Assembly (NCBI RefSeq): GCF_009861525.1
Contig: NZ_WVHL01000003.1
Coordinates: 930,001 to 994,000 of the forward strand
DNA length: 64,000 bases
DNA from: Pseudomonas sp. LD120
GTDB lineage: Bacteria > Pseudomonadota > Gammaproteobacteria > Pseudomonadales > Pseudomonadaceae
Reading direction: 5' to 3'
A model generated the notes under the pieces. That model saw only the letters and a list, made by a program, of their open reading frames with translations, was not told where the DNA came from and ran no database searches. This document shows positions 20,522-31,179 of this stretch, piece after piece. A program made the position numbers and the translations under genes. Each line of letters starts with the position of its first letter. Position 1 is the first letter of the stretch.

Positions 20522-21142
20522 TCAGCTGCGGCGATACACCGCGAGAAACCCCGCCAGCGACAGCATCGTCGCGCCGCAGCATTGATTGAGCCGGCGCATG
20601 CCGCTGGCGCTCAGGAGTTTCGCCGCCTGCACCCCGCCCGCGGCATACAGGCCCATCACCAGCACCTCGACCAGCGCCGTCACCAGCGCCAGGGTGGCGT
20701 ACTGGATGAAGACCGGTTGGCCGGGGTCGATGAACTGCGGCAGGAAGGCGGTGAAAAACAGCAGCACCTTGGGGTTGGTCATGGCCACCGAGAAACTGCG
20801 CCGGAATACTTCGCGCCGCCGCGAACCGGCGCGCACCTGCTGGGCGCCGAGGGCCTGGGGCGCGCTGCGCCAGAGCTGGATGCCGAGCCAGGCCAGGTAG
20901 CACACCCCGACCCATTTCAAGACCATGAACAGCTGCTGCGACGCCATCAGCATCGCCCCCAGGCCGAGACCCACGGCGGCGATGATCAGCACATCCGAGA
21001 GCGCCGCGCCGGCCATGCCCACCGCCACCAGCTGGCGATTGCGCGAGGTGCCGTTGGCCATGGCCAGCAGCGAGGTCGGGCCGGGGATCAGTGCGCCGAT
21101 AAAGCAGCTTGAGGTGTAGAGCAGCAGGGTGGTGGTGTTCAT
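20522..21142 (-). CDS. LysE family amino-acid exporter (RhtB type)
   Basis: A 206-residue membrane protein with about six spans. The motifs IPGPTSLLAMANG near the start and SFSVAMTNPKVLLFFTAFLPQFI in the middle are the RhtB/LysE signatures. It should export an amino acid or derivative. ATG 21142 was chosen because MNTTTLLLY opens directly into the first helix. The gene runs convergently to the TauE/SafE gene with 16 bases between stops. No regulator is adjacent. Confidence 0.9.
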   Translation of the reverse strand: MNTTTLLLYTSSCFIGALIPGPTSLLAMANGTSRNRQLVAVGMAGAALSDVLIIAAVGLGLGAMLMASQQLFMVLKWVGVCYLAWLGIQLWRSAPQALGAQQVRAGSRRREVFRRSFSVAMTNPKVLLFFTAFLPQFIDPGQPVFIQYATLALVTALVEVLVMGLYAAGGVQAAKLLSASGMRRLNQCCGATMLSLAGFLAVYRRS

Positions 21143-21238
21143 CGCAGTGTTCTCGTCGGGCGGGTGGCGAAGTCGACACAGCATGCACCCGCTCGGTGCA
21201 GGTTTAAAGGGATGCGCCGGGGGCTTGTCGCTGACCGC

Positions 21239-21961
21239 TTATGGCTTGGGGCTGCCCCTGACCCATTCCTGCGCCGAACGCCACAGGCACACGCCGAGAA
21301 AGTAGGCCGAGGCCGCCAGCCACAGGCCCATGATTGGCGGGCTGAGTAAAGGGTGGCTGAGGATCAGCAGGGCGCCGCTGAGCAGCCAGACGAAGGTCAC
21401 GACGATGTTCAGCCCCATCCATTTGCGCACCCGGAACGGATGCAGGAACTGCACCCGCGTCGCAGTCAACAGGGCCAGGACGAGGATGCTCAGCAAGCTC
21501 GGCCAGGGGCCGGGTTCGATCAGGTAGAAGCACAAGGCGACCACGTTCCAGGCGGCGGGAAAGCCTTGGAAGTAGTTGTCGTGGCTCTTCATGTTGACAT
21601 TGCAAAAGCACAGCAGCGACGACAGCAGAATCAGCGAAGTGGCCAGCAGCGCGCTGTACTCCGGCAGGGGAATGTAGCGATAGATAAACAGCGCCGGGAT
21701 GAATACATAGGTCAGGTAGTCGATCACCAGGTCAAGCACCGAGCCGTCGATATTCGGCAGCACCGAGTGAGTCTTGACCTTGCGCGCCAACGAGCCGTCG
21801 ACGCCATCCACCAGCAGTGCCACCCCCAGCCACAACAGGCAGGCCTTGGGCCGGTTGTCGAACAGCGCCAGGGTGGCGAGCAGGGCGCTGACCACGCCGG
21901 TGGCGGTAAAGCCATGGGCGCCCCAGGCTTTGATTCTGGCAATTTGCAAGGTCGATATCAC
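21239..21961 (-). CDS. pcs: Phosphatidylcholine synthase
   Basis: A 240-residue inner-membrane CDP-alcohol phosphatidyltransferase with about eight helices. The motif DGSLAR followed by 12 residues, then GSVLDLVIDY, is the Pcs version of the CDP-alcohol signature, with its four Asp residues intact. Pcs condenses CDP-diacylglycerol with choline to make phosphatidylcholine in one step (EC 2.7.8.24). The N-terminus ARIKAWGAHGFTATG and the FNVNMKSHDNYFQGFPAAWN-like central segment are also typical of Pcs. It is a single gene, and the 321 bases upstream hold only the ampC terminator. Confidence 0.93.
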   Translation of the reverse strand: MISTLQIARIKAWGAHGFTATGVVSALLATLALFDNRPKACLLWLGVALLVDGVDGSLARKVKTHSVLPNIDGSVLDLVIDYLTYVFIPALFIYRYIPLPEYSALLATSLILLSSLLCFCNVNMKSHDNYFQGFPAAWNVVALCFYLIEPGPWPSLLSILVLALLTATRVQFLHPFRVRKWMGLNIVVTFVWLLSGALLILSHPLLSPPIMGLWLAASAYFLGVCLWRSAQEWVRGSPKP

Positions 21962-22282
21962 GGGGCGTTTCTCCGGCGGCTGTGGTTCCCGGACAACACC
22001 GCGGTGTGCAAGCGGCGGCGCTGGTCCAGGTTGCAGTTATCGACCGGGAAGCCTGGCAGAAGGTTCAGCCCTACCCCTGAATCAGGCTCGCTGCGGGCCT
22101 TGCGGTCGTTGCCGCGCTCCGGGGAATCGTGCGTTGCACAACTGGCCGAGGTGAATGGTCGACAGGGATCGCCTGAGTCTAGGCGCCATCGCCGAAGCAA
22201 CAAGAAAAACGCCACCTGGCGCTGAAGACCGGTGGCGTTCTCTATCGGCTGCCCCAGGGCGGCGCGGTGCTGTGCTGCTCGG
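21962..22282. other. 321-base gap between pcs and ampC
   Basis: No gene is visible. The right end holds the ampC terminator (22208-22239). The rest must include the pcs promoter on the minus strand, but I find no convincing hexamers. Confidence 0.5.
22208..22239 (-). terminator. Rho-independent terminator of ampC
   Basis: On the minus strand AACGCCACC and GGTGGCGTT form a 9-bp stem with a 14-base loop, followed by TTTCTTG. It lies 44 bases after the ampC stop. Confidence 0.8.
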
Positions 22283-24558
<2,276 letters not shown>

Positions 24559-24672
24559 CGCCAGCGCCCCAAGTATCCCCCCGCTGGCTGGCGTGTCGGC
24601 GGTGGTTCGGTGCATGGAGGGCTTGATGGGGAAACCTCGCCTGTCAGGGCCCAGGCTGAACGGAGGCGGTGC

Positions 24673-25116
24673 TCAGTCGCGCTGCCCCGGCCAGTTTGCG
24701 CTGGGGAAATAGGCTTCCAGGCCGGGTTCCTGGTGTTCGACGCCGTCCCTGACCCAGTAGCAGGTGAGTCGTGCGTAGTTGTCCAGATCGCTGCCGACCA
24801 GGCAGGTGGAGCTGTGCCCCGGCCAACGAAAGCGCAGCACATTGGTCTCGGCAATGATTGCCCGTTCCACCTTGCCGATGGCGGTACTGGTCTTGCCTTC
24901 AAGGGTCTTGACCAGGGTCAGGACTTGGTTCTCGAAGCGGATCTGCGCGGTGCCAGAATAGGTCGCGCCGCCATCCGGGTCCTTGCCGATAAACAGGTAG
25001 TGGCCGGGCACCATGGCGTAATAGAAGTGCGGCTCCGGGGCTTGGGCGGCGTGAGCGGCGAGGCTGCCGAGCAGCAGGCCGAGGAGGGTGCTGGCCACGC
25101 GGGGTAAAGGCGGCAT
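24673..25116 (-). CDS. Exported protein of unknown function
   Basis: I do not recognise the family. The 147-residue product starts with a signal peptide (about 1-23, ending in AHAAQA). The mature part is small and beta-rich, with GHYLFIGKDPDGG early and two cysteines near the end (STCLVG, LTCYW) that could form a disulfide. It ends EAYFPSANWPGQRD. It probably works in the periplasm. It sits between ampR (convergent) and an XRE-cupin regulator on the same strand, with 105 bases between. No function can be inferred. Confidence 0.7.
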   Translation of the reverse strand: MPPLPRVASTLLGLLLGSLAAHAAQAPEPHFYYAMVPGHYLFIGKDPDGGATYSGTAQIRFENQVLTLVKTLEGKTSTAIGKVERAIIAETNVLRFRWPGHSSTCLVGSDLDNYARLTCYWVRDGVEHQEPGLEAYFPSANWPGQRD

Positions 25117-25221
25117 CGGTGGTTGATCCTGCGGCTGAGGTGGTGGACATGATTCCAGACTTGGCGGCTCAGATAAATGCGTGTTGCGCGCCCGGGGCTG
25201 GATAGGGTGAAAGCAGCTGGG

Positions 25222-25803
25222 TCAGCGGTGTTCGATCAACATCACGGCCATGGTGTCCGCTTCCAGTGCTTCAAACAGGTGCGGGACGCTGGCGCTGTAG
25301 CGGATGTAGTCACCTGGATTGAGGCTCGTCGGGTTGCTGGCCGGACCGACCAATGCCCGCCCGCTGCAGAGAAACACATGCTCCACGGTACCGGGCAGGT
25401 GCGCTTTGGATTGTCTGGGTTGGCCGGGTTGCACGGTCAAGCGGTACAGGTCGCGTAACGCGCCCACTGGGCAATCGTCGAGCAGGGTCGCGGCGTAGTG
25501 GGCATCCTCGGCAAGCGCCGTCGCTCCTTCGTTGGCGCGGATAATTTTCAGGTCATGCGCCGGTTGTTCAAAGAACCGGGTGACTTGCAGGCCCATGGCC
25601 ATAGCCAGCGACCACAGGGTCTCAATGCTGGGGTTGCCGACACCGGCCTCCAATTGGGACAGCGTGGATTTGGCCACCCCGGCGCGTTTGGCCAGTTCCG
25701 TCACCGACAGTCCGGCGTTGAGGCGTTCGCGTTTGATGGCCGTGGCCAGCAAGCCAATGGGCGATAGTGATGGGGTGTCCGAGGTGTTCGTTTTGTTGAT
25801 CAT
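25222..25803 (-). CDS. XRE-cupin transcriptional regulator
   Basis: A 193-residue cytoplasmic regulator. The N-terminal Cro/CI-type HTH (about 17-72) contains RLNAGLSVTELAKRAGVAKSTLSQLE. The C-terminal cupin domain (about 105-190) has HLPGTVEHVFLCSGRAL and GDYIRYSASVPHLFEA. Such proteins sense small ligands such as amines or amino acids and control adjacent transport or catabolic genes. It is divergent from an EamA-type transporter 156 bases away, which is the likely target. A palindrome in the intergenic region (25850-25869) is a candidate operator. Confidence 0.88.
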   Translation of the reverse strand: MINKTNTSDTPSLSPIGLLATAIKRERLNAGLSVTELAKRAGVAKSTLSQLEAGVGNPSIETLWSLAMAMGLQVTRFFEQPAHDLKIIRANEGATALAEDAHYAATLLDDCPVGALRDLYRLTVQPGQPRQSKAHLPGTVEHVFLCSGRALVGPASNPTSLNPGDYIRYSASVPHLFEALEADTMAVMLIEHR

Positions 25804-25849
25804 ATGTTTTTTAAATCATCCTTTTGGTGCTTGACGAGCGCCGTTTGCC

Positions 25850-25869
25850 TTGATCATTATGTCGATCAA
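25850..25869. promoter_or_regulatory. Candidate operator between XRE-cupin gene and EamA transporter
   Basis: TTGATC, eight bases, GATCAA is a perfect inverted repeat in an AT-rich divergent promoter region. The spacing is too long for an ANR/FNR box. It may bind the adjacent XRE-cupin protein; this is inference from position. Confidence 0.4.
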
Positions 25870-25959
25870 ATGTTCGTTATAAAAGATTATTGTTTGTGCA
25901 ATTGGGCTGGGTCATTGGCTCGGGCATGGGTGAGTGCGAGCCACGAGGACGGTGAATAG

Positions 25960-26844
25960 ATGAAGGTGAAGTCCCGAGCCAGTCTGCAGATGACCTGCGC
26001 CATGGTGATCTCTGGCACGGTCGGTTGGTTCGTCCTGGCTTCGGGGCAGCCGCCTCTGGTGGTGGTGTTCTGGCGTTGCTTGTTCGGTGCTCTGGCTCTG
26101 CTGCTGGTCTGCGCGGGCTTGGGCGTGTTGCGGGACCATCGACTGTCCTGCTGGCAGGCCCTGTTGATCAGCCTGGGGGGGCTTGCCCTGGTGCTCAATT
26201 GGCTGTTGTTATTCAGCGCTTACCAGCATGCGTCGATCGCGGTGGCCACGGTGGTCTATCACACCCAGCCATTCATGCTGGTGGGCCTGGGTGTGCTGTT
26301 TTTCAACGAGCGCTTTTCATGGAGCAAGGCGGGTTGGCTGTTGATCGCCTTCGCTGGTATGGCGTGCATTGTGAGCGCCAAGTCCTCTACCGGGGCCAGC
26401 GGTGCCGCCTACCTCTACGGGGTGCTGTTGGCGTTGGGTTCAGCCTTCTTCTACGCCATCGCCGCAGCGATTACCAAGCGTTTGAAGGAGGTACCGGCGC
26501 ATTTGATCGTGCTGATTCAGATGCTGGTCGGTGTGGTGGTGATGGGGCCTTTCGCTCGCCTGGCCGAGGTGGGGCAGATTCAGGATGCCTGGGTGTACCT
26601 GATCGCCATTGGGGTGATTCATACGGGGCTGATGTCGACGCTGCTCTATGGCGCGATTCAAGAGATTCCTACAGCACTGGTGGGAGCGTTATCGTTCATT
26701 TACCCAGTGGTGGCGATTCTCGTGGACTGGGTCGCGTTCGATCATCCGTTGAGTCTGCTGCAGTTACTGGGCGCCGTCGCCATCTTGCTGGCGGCCGCTG
26801 GAATGACCTGCGCCTGGACCCTACCGATCACTGGCCGGAGATGA
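25960..26844 (+). CDS. EamA/DMT family transporter
   Basis: A 294-residue inner-membrane protein with ten predicted helices in two EamA repeats (about 8-140 and 150-290). PFMLVGLGVLFFNERFSWSKAGWL ends repeat one and GALSFIYPVVAILVDWVAF ends repeat two, both typical of drug/metabolite transporters. It likely exports an amino acid or metabolite. The start at 25960 has GAGGA about ten bases upstream. The divergent XRE-cupin gene is the probable regulator. Substrate unknown. Confidence 0.88.
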   Translation: MKVKSRASLQMTCAMVISGTVGWFVLASGQPPLVVVFWRCLFGALALLLVCAGLGVLRDHRLSCWQALLISLGGLALVLNWLLLFSAYQHASIAVATVVYHTQPFMLVGLGVLFFNERFSWSKAGWLLIAFAGMACIVSAKSSTGASGAAYLYGVLLALGSAFFYAIAAAITKRLKEVPAHLIVLIQMLVGVVVMGPFARLAEVGQIQDAWVYLIAIGVIHTGLMSTLLYGAIQEIPTALVGALSFIYPVVAILVDWVAFDHPLSLLQLLGAVAILLAAAGMTCAWTLPITGRR

Positions 26845-27029
26845 CCTGCATGGGGCTGAGCCTGCGTCTTATGGTTTTTCCTTACCACGAATGCGTCCTC
26901 GTCCTGCATTGCCTGGCCCACTTAAAACCGTGCCTGGGGGACTGGCTGGTGGCGGGGCAGACCCATCTGTCTGTCGAGTCACCGCGCTGGTATTCGCGTT
27001 AGCTTGGTCGGCGATCGCCAGGGCAGGCT

Positions 27030-28181
27030 TTACACCTTGAGCACCTTGCCGCTGGCGGCCACTGCCAAGAGCAGCACGGCGATGAGGCCGAAGGCCGCGC
27101 TCAGGCTGCTGCCATGGGCGATGAAGCCGATCACCGCCGGGCCGGCCAGGATGCCGGCATAACCCAGGGTGGTGATGGCCGGGACGGCGATGCTTTCGGG
27201 CATGACCTTCTGCTTGCCCACGGCGGTGTAGAGCACCGGCACGATGTTCGAGCAACCCGCGCCCACCAGGGCATACCCCAGCAGCGCCGCTTCCCAGGCC
27301 GGGGCCAGGGTGGCCAGCAGCATACCGGCCGCGGCGGTGCTGCCACCGATGATGATCACCCGGCGTGCACCCAGGCGATGGACGATGGCATCCCCGGTCA
27401 GCCGGCCCAGGGTCATGGTCAGGGCAAAGGCGGCGTACCCCAGGCCGGCGTAGGCCGCATCCAGGCTGCGCTCGGCGGTGAGGAACACCGCGCTCCAGTC
27501 CAGCACCGCGCCTTCGGCGAGGAATACCACAAAGCACAGGCAGCCAATGAACAGCACCACGCCGTGAGGCATGGCAAACGCCGGTCCGGAACTCTGGCTG
27601 CCGTAGGGCAGCATGTGCGGGGCGGCCTTGAACAGCGCCAGCAGCATCAGGGCGATCACCACCAGGGTCGCGCCCAGTGGCGACAAGCCCAGCGCCAGAA
27701 GGGCGCTGACGCCCGCCGCGCCGACAATTCCGCCGAGACTGAACAAACCGTGGAAGCCCGACATCATGGTCTTGCCGCTGGCCCGTTCGACGATCACTGC
27801 TTGCAGGTTGACCGTAGAATCCACGCCGCCAAGCCCGGCGCCAAACATGAACAGCGCGCTCATCAGCAGCGGGATCGAGGTGACGGTCGCCAGCAGCGGC
27901 AACGCCAGGCAGATCAATAAGGTGCCGCCGGCCATGACCCGGCGACAGCCGAAGCGTCCGGCCAGGGCCCCGGCCAGGGGCATTGCCAGGATCGAGCCCA
28001 CGCCCAGGCACAACAGCAGCAGGCCCAGGGTGCCGTCATCGAGCCCGGCGCGGGCCTTGGCGTAGGGCACCAGCGGCGCCCAGGCCGCGATGCCGAAACC
28101 GGCGATGAAGAAGGCGATGCGGGTGGACATCTGTTCGAGGCGGCCGGGGGCGGCCTGGACATGCGGGTTGCTGGCGGTCAT
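27030..28181 (-). CDS. MFS transporter
   Basis: A 383-residue inner-membrane protein with about 12 helices. The loop 2-3 motif GALAGRFGCRRVMAGG is the MFS signature, and SGFHGLFSLGGIVGAAG recalls YbjJ-type members. It probably exports a small metabolite. ATG 28181 lies five bases after AAGGA. The gene is divergent from an Lrp/AsnC regulator (336 bases between), which suggests ligand-controlled expression. Substrate unknown. Confidence 0.87.
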   Translation of the reverse strand: MTASNPHVQAAPGRLEQMSTRIAFFIAGFGIAAWAPLVPYAKARAGLDDGTLGLLLLCLGVGSILAMPLAGALAGRFGCRRVMAGGTLLICLALPLLATVTSIPLLMSALFMFGAGLGGVDSTVNLQAVIVERASGKTMMSGFHGLFSLGGIVGAAGVSALLALGLSPLGATLVVIALMLLALFKAAPHMLPYGSQSSGPAFAMPHGVVLFIGCLCFVVFLAEGAVLDWSAVFLTAERSLDAAYAGLGYAAFALTMTLGRLTGDAIVHRLGARRVIIIGGSTAAAGMLLATLAPAWEAALLGYALVGAGCSNIVPVLYTAVGKQKVMPESIAVPAITTLGYAGILAGPAVIGFIAHGSSLSAAFGLIAVLLLAVAASGKVLKV

Positions 28182-28517
28182 AAAAATCCTTGGCGGTCGG
28201 GCGTCAGCGAGGGACAGACGTGGACTGACCGGTTGTGCTGTCGCACCGATCATGGCTCTGGCAGCCAGGTCTCGGTGGCGCCTTCAGTGTGCGACGAGGG
28301 CCGGGGCGGCGATTGTGACAAAACTATCGACCCAAGGTTGCAGAAAAAAGCCCCCCAGGCTGGCCATTGCCGTGCCGGCGATCCTCGCAGGCGTTGTTCG
28401 GCCACGCGCCCCGGGGGCAAATAAGAGTGCGCAGCGGCGCTGGCTATTGCGCATAATCGCCAGCTTTTGCCCAACACTCTTCCCGTTGCACCCTCGCTTT
28501 TCGGAGTTGCGCCGTTC
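28182..28517. other. 336-base divergent promoter region of the MFS and Lrp genes
   Basis: No gene is visible. Near the Lrp gene, 28439-28464 carries GCTGGC and GCCAGC as inverted arms around TATTGCGCATAATC. This is a candidate Lrp-type operator or promoter. The rest is GC-rich with no clear signal. Confidence 0.4.
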
Positions 28518-28988
28518 ATGAACATCAGTCTCGATGCCTACGACCTGAAGCTGCTCGCCGAGCTGCAACGTGATGCGCGTACCGCGCAGAGCGAATTGGG
28601 ACTGCGGGTCAACCTGTCCACGGCGGCGGTCAACCGGCGGCTCAAACGCCTGACGGACGAGGGGGTGATCGAGCGCTACACCGCGCAGGTCGCCCCGGAC
28701 GCCCTGGGTCATGAGCTGAGCATCATCGTCGAGGTGGAGGTGGAAAGTGAACGGGTCGATCAGCTCGATGCCCTTAAGCACAGCTTCCAGGCCTGCCCTC
28801 AGGTCCAGCAGTGCTACTACGTGGCCGGCGAGTGCGATTTCGTGCTGATTTTCTGTGTGCGCAACATGGCCCAGTACACCCAACTGAGCCATGAACTGTT
28901 CTTTGGCAATGACAACGTCAAGCGCTTCAAGACCCTGGTGGCGATGAACCGGGTCAAGGTCGGGCTGGATGTACCCACGACCGGCTGA
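28518..28988 (+). CDS. Lrp/AsnC family transcriptional regulator
   Basis: A 156-residue cytoplasmic regulator. The N-terminal HTH contains DLKLLAELQRDARTAQSELG and NLSTAAVNRRLKRLTDEG, and the RAM ligand domain spans about 70-150. Such proteins bind amino acids as octamers and control amino-acid transport or catabolism. ATG 28518 follows GGAG by about 13 bases, and the family's normal start is here. It is divergent from the MFS transporter, its likely target, and ends three bases before the stop of the convergent LysR gene. Confidence 0.92.
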   Translation: MNISLDAYDLKLLAELQRDARTAQSELGLRVNLSTAAVNRRLKRLTDEGVIERYTAQVAPDALGHELSIIVEVEVESERVDQLDALKHSFQACPQVQQCYYVAGECDFVLIFCVRNMAQYTQLSHELFFGNDNVKRFKTLVAMNRVKVGLDVPTTG

Positions 28989-28991
28989 GGT

Positions 28992-29882
28992 TCAGGGTGC
29001 CTGCAGCGCTTGCACGAGAAAATCCACGAACACCCGGACCTTCTGCGACAGGTGGCGCTGGCTGGGGTACAGCGCATAGATATGGCGCTCGGGCAGGTGC
29101 TGGTCCGGCAGCACCCGCAGCAGCTGGCCGCTGTCCAGCAACGGTTGGGCGACAAACCCGGGCAGCGCGCCGATGCCCAGGCCGGCCACCAGCATGTCGG
29201 CCAACAACAGGCTGTTGTCCGCAGAAAAATGCACCGGCAGCTCCAGCCGGGTCTGGCCTTCGGGGCCTTGCAGTTGCCAGCGCCCGGGGTGTTCCGCCAG
29301 CCGGTAGGCCAGGCAGCGATGCTGATGCAGGTCGGCAATGCTCGTCGGCGTGCCGGCTTTTTGCAGATAGCCTGGCGCGGCGCAGATGAGCTGTTCCACT
29401 TGCCCCAGGTGGCGGGCGATCAGTGACGAATCCTCCAGTTGCCGGCGAATCCGCAACGAGACGTCGAAGCCTTCGCCCACCATGTCCAGCACTTGGTCGT
29501 TGAGGGTCAGGTCCACCTGCAACTGCGGGTAGCGCTGCATGAAGGCCACCAGGATCGGCGACAGCACCTTGAGCCCGAAGGACAGCGGCGCATTGACCCG
29601 CAGGCGCCCGCCCGGTTCGTGCAGGCCGGCCTGGGTGGCCCGCTCCAGGGCGTCCAGCTCGTCCAGCAGGTGGCAGCATTCGCTGAAGTAGCGCTGCCCG
29701 GCCTCCGACAGGCTCATGCGCCGGGTGGTGCGCAGGATCAACAGGCTGCCCAGGCGTTCTTCCAACTGGCGCACCTGTTTGCTCACCGCCGCCGTGGACT
29801 GCCCGAGGTCGGCGGCGGCCTGGCTGAAGCTGGAACGCTCCGCCACCCGGCGAAAGGTACGCATGGCCATCAGCACGTCCAT
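28992..29882 (-). CDS. LysR family transcriptional regulator
   Basis: A 296-residue regulator. The HTH is MAMRTFRRVAERSSFSQAAA followed by AAVSKQVRQLEERLG. The effector domain contains GGRLRVNAPLSFGLKVLSPIL, typical of the CrgA/AaeR-like branch. It is divergent from the cyclase gene with 98 bases between, so it probably controls that gene. The effector is unknown. Confidence 0.9.
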   Translation of the reverse strand: MDVLMAMRTFRRVAERSSFSQAAADLGQSTAAVSKQVRQLEERLGSLLILRTTRRMSLSEAGQRYFSECCHLLDELDALERATQAGLHEPGGRLRVNAPLSFGLKVLSPILVAFMQRYPQLQVDLTLNDQVLDMVGEGFDVSLRIRRQLEDSSLIARHLGQVEQLICAAPGYLQKAGTPTSIADLHQHRCLAYRLAEHPGRWQLQGPEGQTRLELPVHFSADNSLLLADMLVAGLGIGALPGFVAQPLLDSGQLLRVLPDQHLPERHIYALYPSQRHLSQKVRVFVDFLVQALQAP

Positions 29883-29980
29883 ATTGTTTCTCCTGGGTTG
29901 AATATGTATCCACGAAACCGCTGATTATCTCTGATCGAACACTCAATACCATGGCCACTTCATTTCACAGGAGTGTTGTC

Positions 29981-30979
29981 ATGGCTCATCGCGCAATGTC
30001 GAAGATGGTTTCCGGGGTGCTGGCCCTGTCCCTGCTCAGTGGTCTGTGCAACGCCGCCGCGGTGGCCCGGCCCGAGGTGGGCATCAGCCCCTGGGGGCCC
30101 AGGGACGAGATCGGTCGCTTGAACCTGATCACCCCCGAGTCCCGGGCAGCGATCATGGCCCGGGTCAGTGGCGAGCAGGCCTATGATCTGGCGGTGGACT
30201 ACTTCGTCGGCATGCCCAGCTGGCAGGCCGCCGGCGACCCGCCGTACCAGATGTGGATGACCCACACCCCTCACGGCAACGTGATCGCCGACCCGATGCA
30301 GGTCGGTGAACCGATGAATCAGCACGTCAGCTACAGCGGCTCGGCGGTGTCGATGTACGCCCACATGGGCACTCATATCGACGCCCTCAACCACTTCGGC
30401 CTCAACGGCAAGATCTGGAACGGCTACCGTGCCGACCAGCACTTGGGGGACCGCGGCTGGAACGTCACCGGCGCGGAAAAGCTGCCGCCGATCATTGCCC
30501 GCGGGGTGCTGATCGACGTCGCCGCGGCCAAGGGGCAGGAGCAATTGGCGGACAGCTACCGGGTGACCCGCGCCGACCTGCAACAGGCCCTGGCTAAACA
30601 GCAGGTGGCCCTGGAAAAGGGCGATGTGGTGCTGATCCGCACCGGGCGCATGCGCGACTACGACAATGCCCAGCGCTACATGGCCAACCCGCCGGGGCTG
30701 AGCCTGGATGCGGCGAAGTTCCTGGTGGAAGAGGGCGGCGCCATGGTGGTGGGGGCCGATAACCTGAGCTTTGAAACCTTCCCTTCCGAGGTCGAGGGCA
30801 ATTACCTGCCGTTGCACACTTACCTGCTGGCGATGCAGGGTGCGCCGATCCTGGAGCTGGTGAATCTGGAAGGCTTGTCCCGGGACAAGGTCTATCAGTT
30901 CGCCTTTATCGGTGCCTCACTCAAACTGCGGGGCGCCGACGCGGCGCCGATCCGGCCCATGGCCTTGCCCATTCGCTGA
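29981..30979 (+). CDS. Secreted cyclase family protein (kynurenine-formamidase fold)
   Basis: A 332-residue protein with a signal peptide ending near ALSLLSGLCNAAAVA. The motif HMGTHIDALNHFG near residue 117 is the HxGTHxDxxxHF metal-binding signature of cyclase/kynurenine formamidase-like hydrolases. Export makes a role in tryptophan breakdown doubtful; it may act on an extracellular cyclic ester or amide. ATG 29981 lies eight bases after AGGAG. The gene heads a short cluster: a RidA remnant 32 bases on, a terminator, then a DapF-like gene. The divergent LysR gene is the probable regulator. Confidence 0.86.
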   Translation: MAHRAMSKMVSGVLALSLLSGLCNAAAVARPEVGISPWGPRDEIGRLNLITPESRAAIMARVSGEQAYDLAVDYFVGMPSWQAAGDPPYQMWMTHTPHGNVIADPMQVGEPMNQHVSYSGSAVSMYAHMGTHIDALNHFGLNGKIWNGYRADQHLGDRGWNVTGAEKLPPIIARGVLIDVAAAKGQEQLADSYRVTRADLQQALAKQQVALEKGDVVLIRTGRMRDYDNAQRYMANPPGLSLDAAKFLVEEGGAMVVGADNLSFETFPSEVEGNYLPLHTYLLAMQGAPILELVNLEGLSRDKVYQFAFIGASLKLRGADAAPIRPMALPIR

Positions 30980-31011
30980 ATGGGCCAATGGCTTTTGTTC
31001 AGGAGATGAGC

Positions 31012-31104
31012 ATGTCTACCGCGCTTTTTTCAAACCCGGTGCCGCGCCTGGCCCTGGACGGCATGCTGTTTGAAATCGAGGCGATTGCCGTGTTGCCGTC
31101 CTGA
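31012..31104 (+). pseudogene. RidA-like gene reduced to 30 codons by an apparent internal deletion
   Basis: After an excellent ribosome site (CAGGAG, five to eight bases from ATG) the frame reads MSTALFSNP, then VPRLALDGMLFEIEAIAVLP and stop. The start resembles the N-terminus of Rid family proteins, and the second part resembles their C-terminus (LALDGMLFEIEA). The roughly 100 residues between are missing and the frame is kept. The peptide cannot hold the Rid active site. It sits 32 bases after the cyclase stop and before a terminator. The family link rests on recalled sequence. Confidence 0.5.
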
Positions 31105-31124
31105 GCCTGAGTTCCCCTCTGGTG

Positions 31125-31165
31125 GAGCCGCTGCATTATCCGTAATGTCAGCGGCTCGGTTTTTT
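31125..31165 (+). terminator. Strong Rho-independent terminator after the cyclase/RidA-remnant unit
   Basis: GAGCCGCTG-CATTA, loop TCCG, TAATG-(T)-CAGCGGCTC gives a 14-bp stem with one bulge, followed by GGTTTTTT. It ends only a few bases before the ribosome site of the DapF-like gene, so that gene either relies on readthrough or has a promoter inside this region. Confidence 0.88.
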
Positions 31166-31179
31166 CTGGAGGTGGTGTC

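Noticed and set aside
25850..25869. ANR/FNR box
   Set aside because: Arms TTGAT and ATCAA are present but ten bases apart, not four, so the FNR family would not fit.
26025..27002. 325-codon plus frame overlapping the EamA gene in another frame
   Set aside because: The overlapping EamA frame has ten helices and a ribosome site; this one has no recognisable sequence and runs into noncoding DNA.
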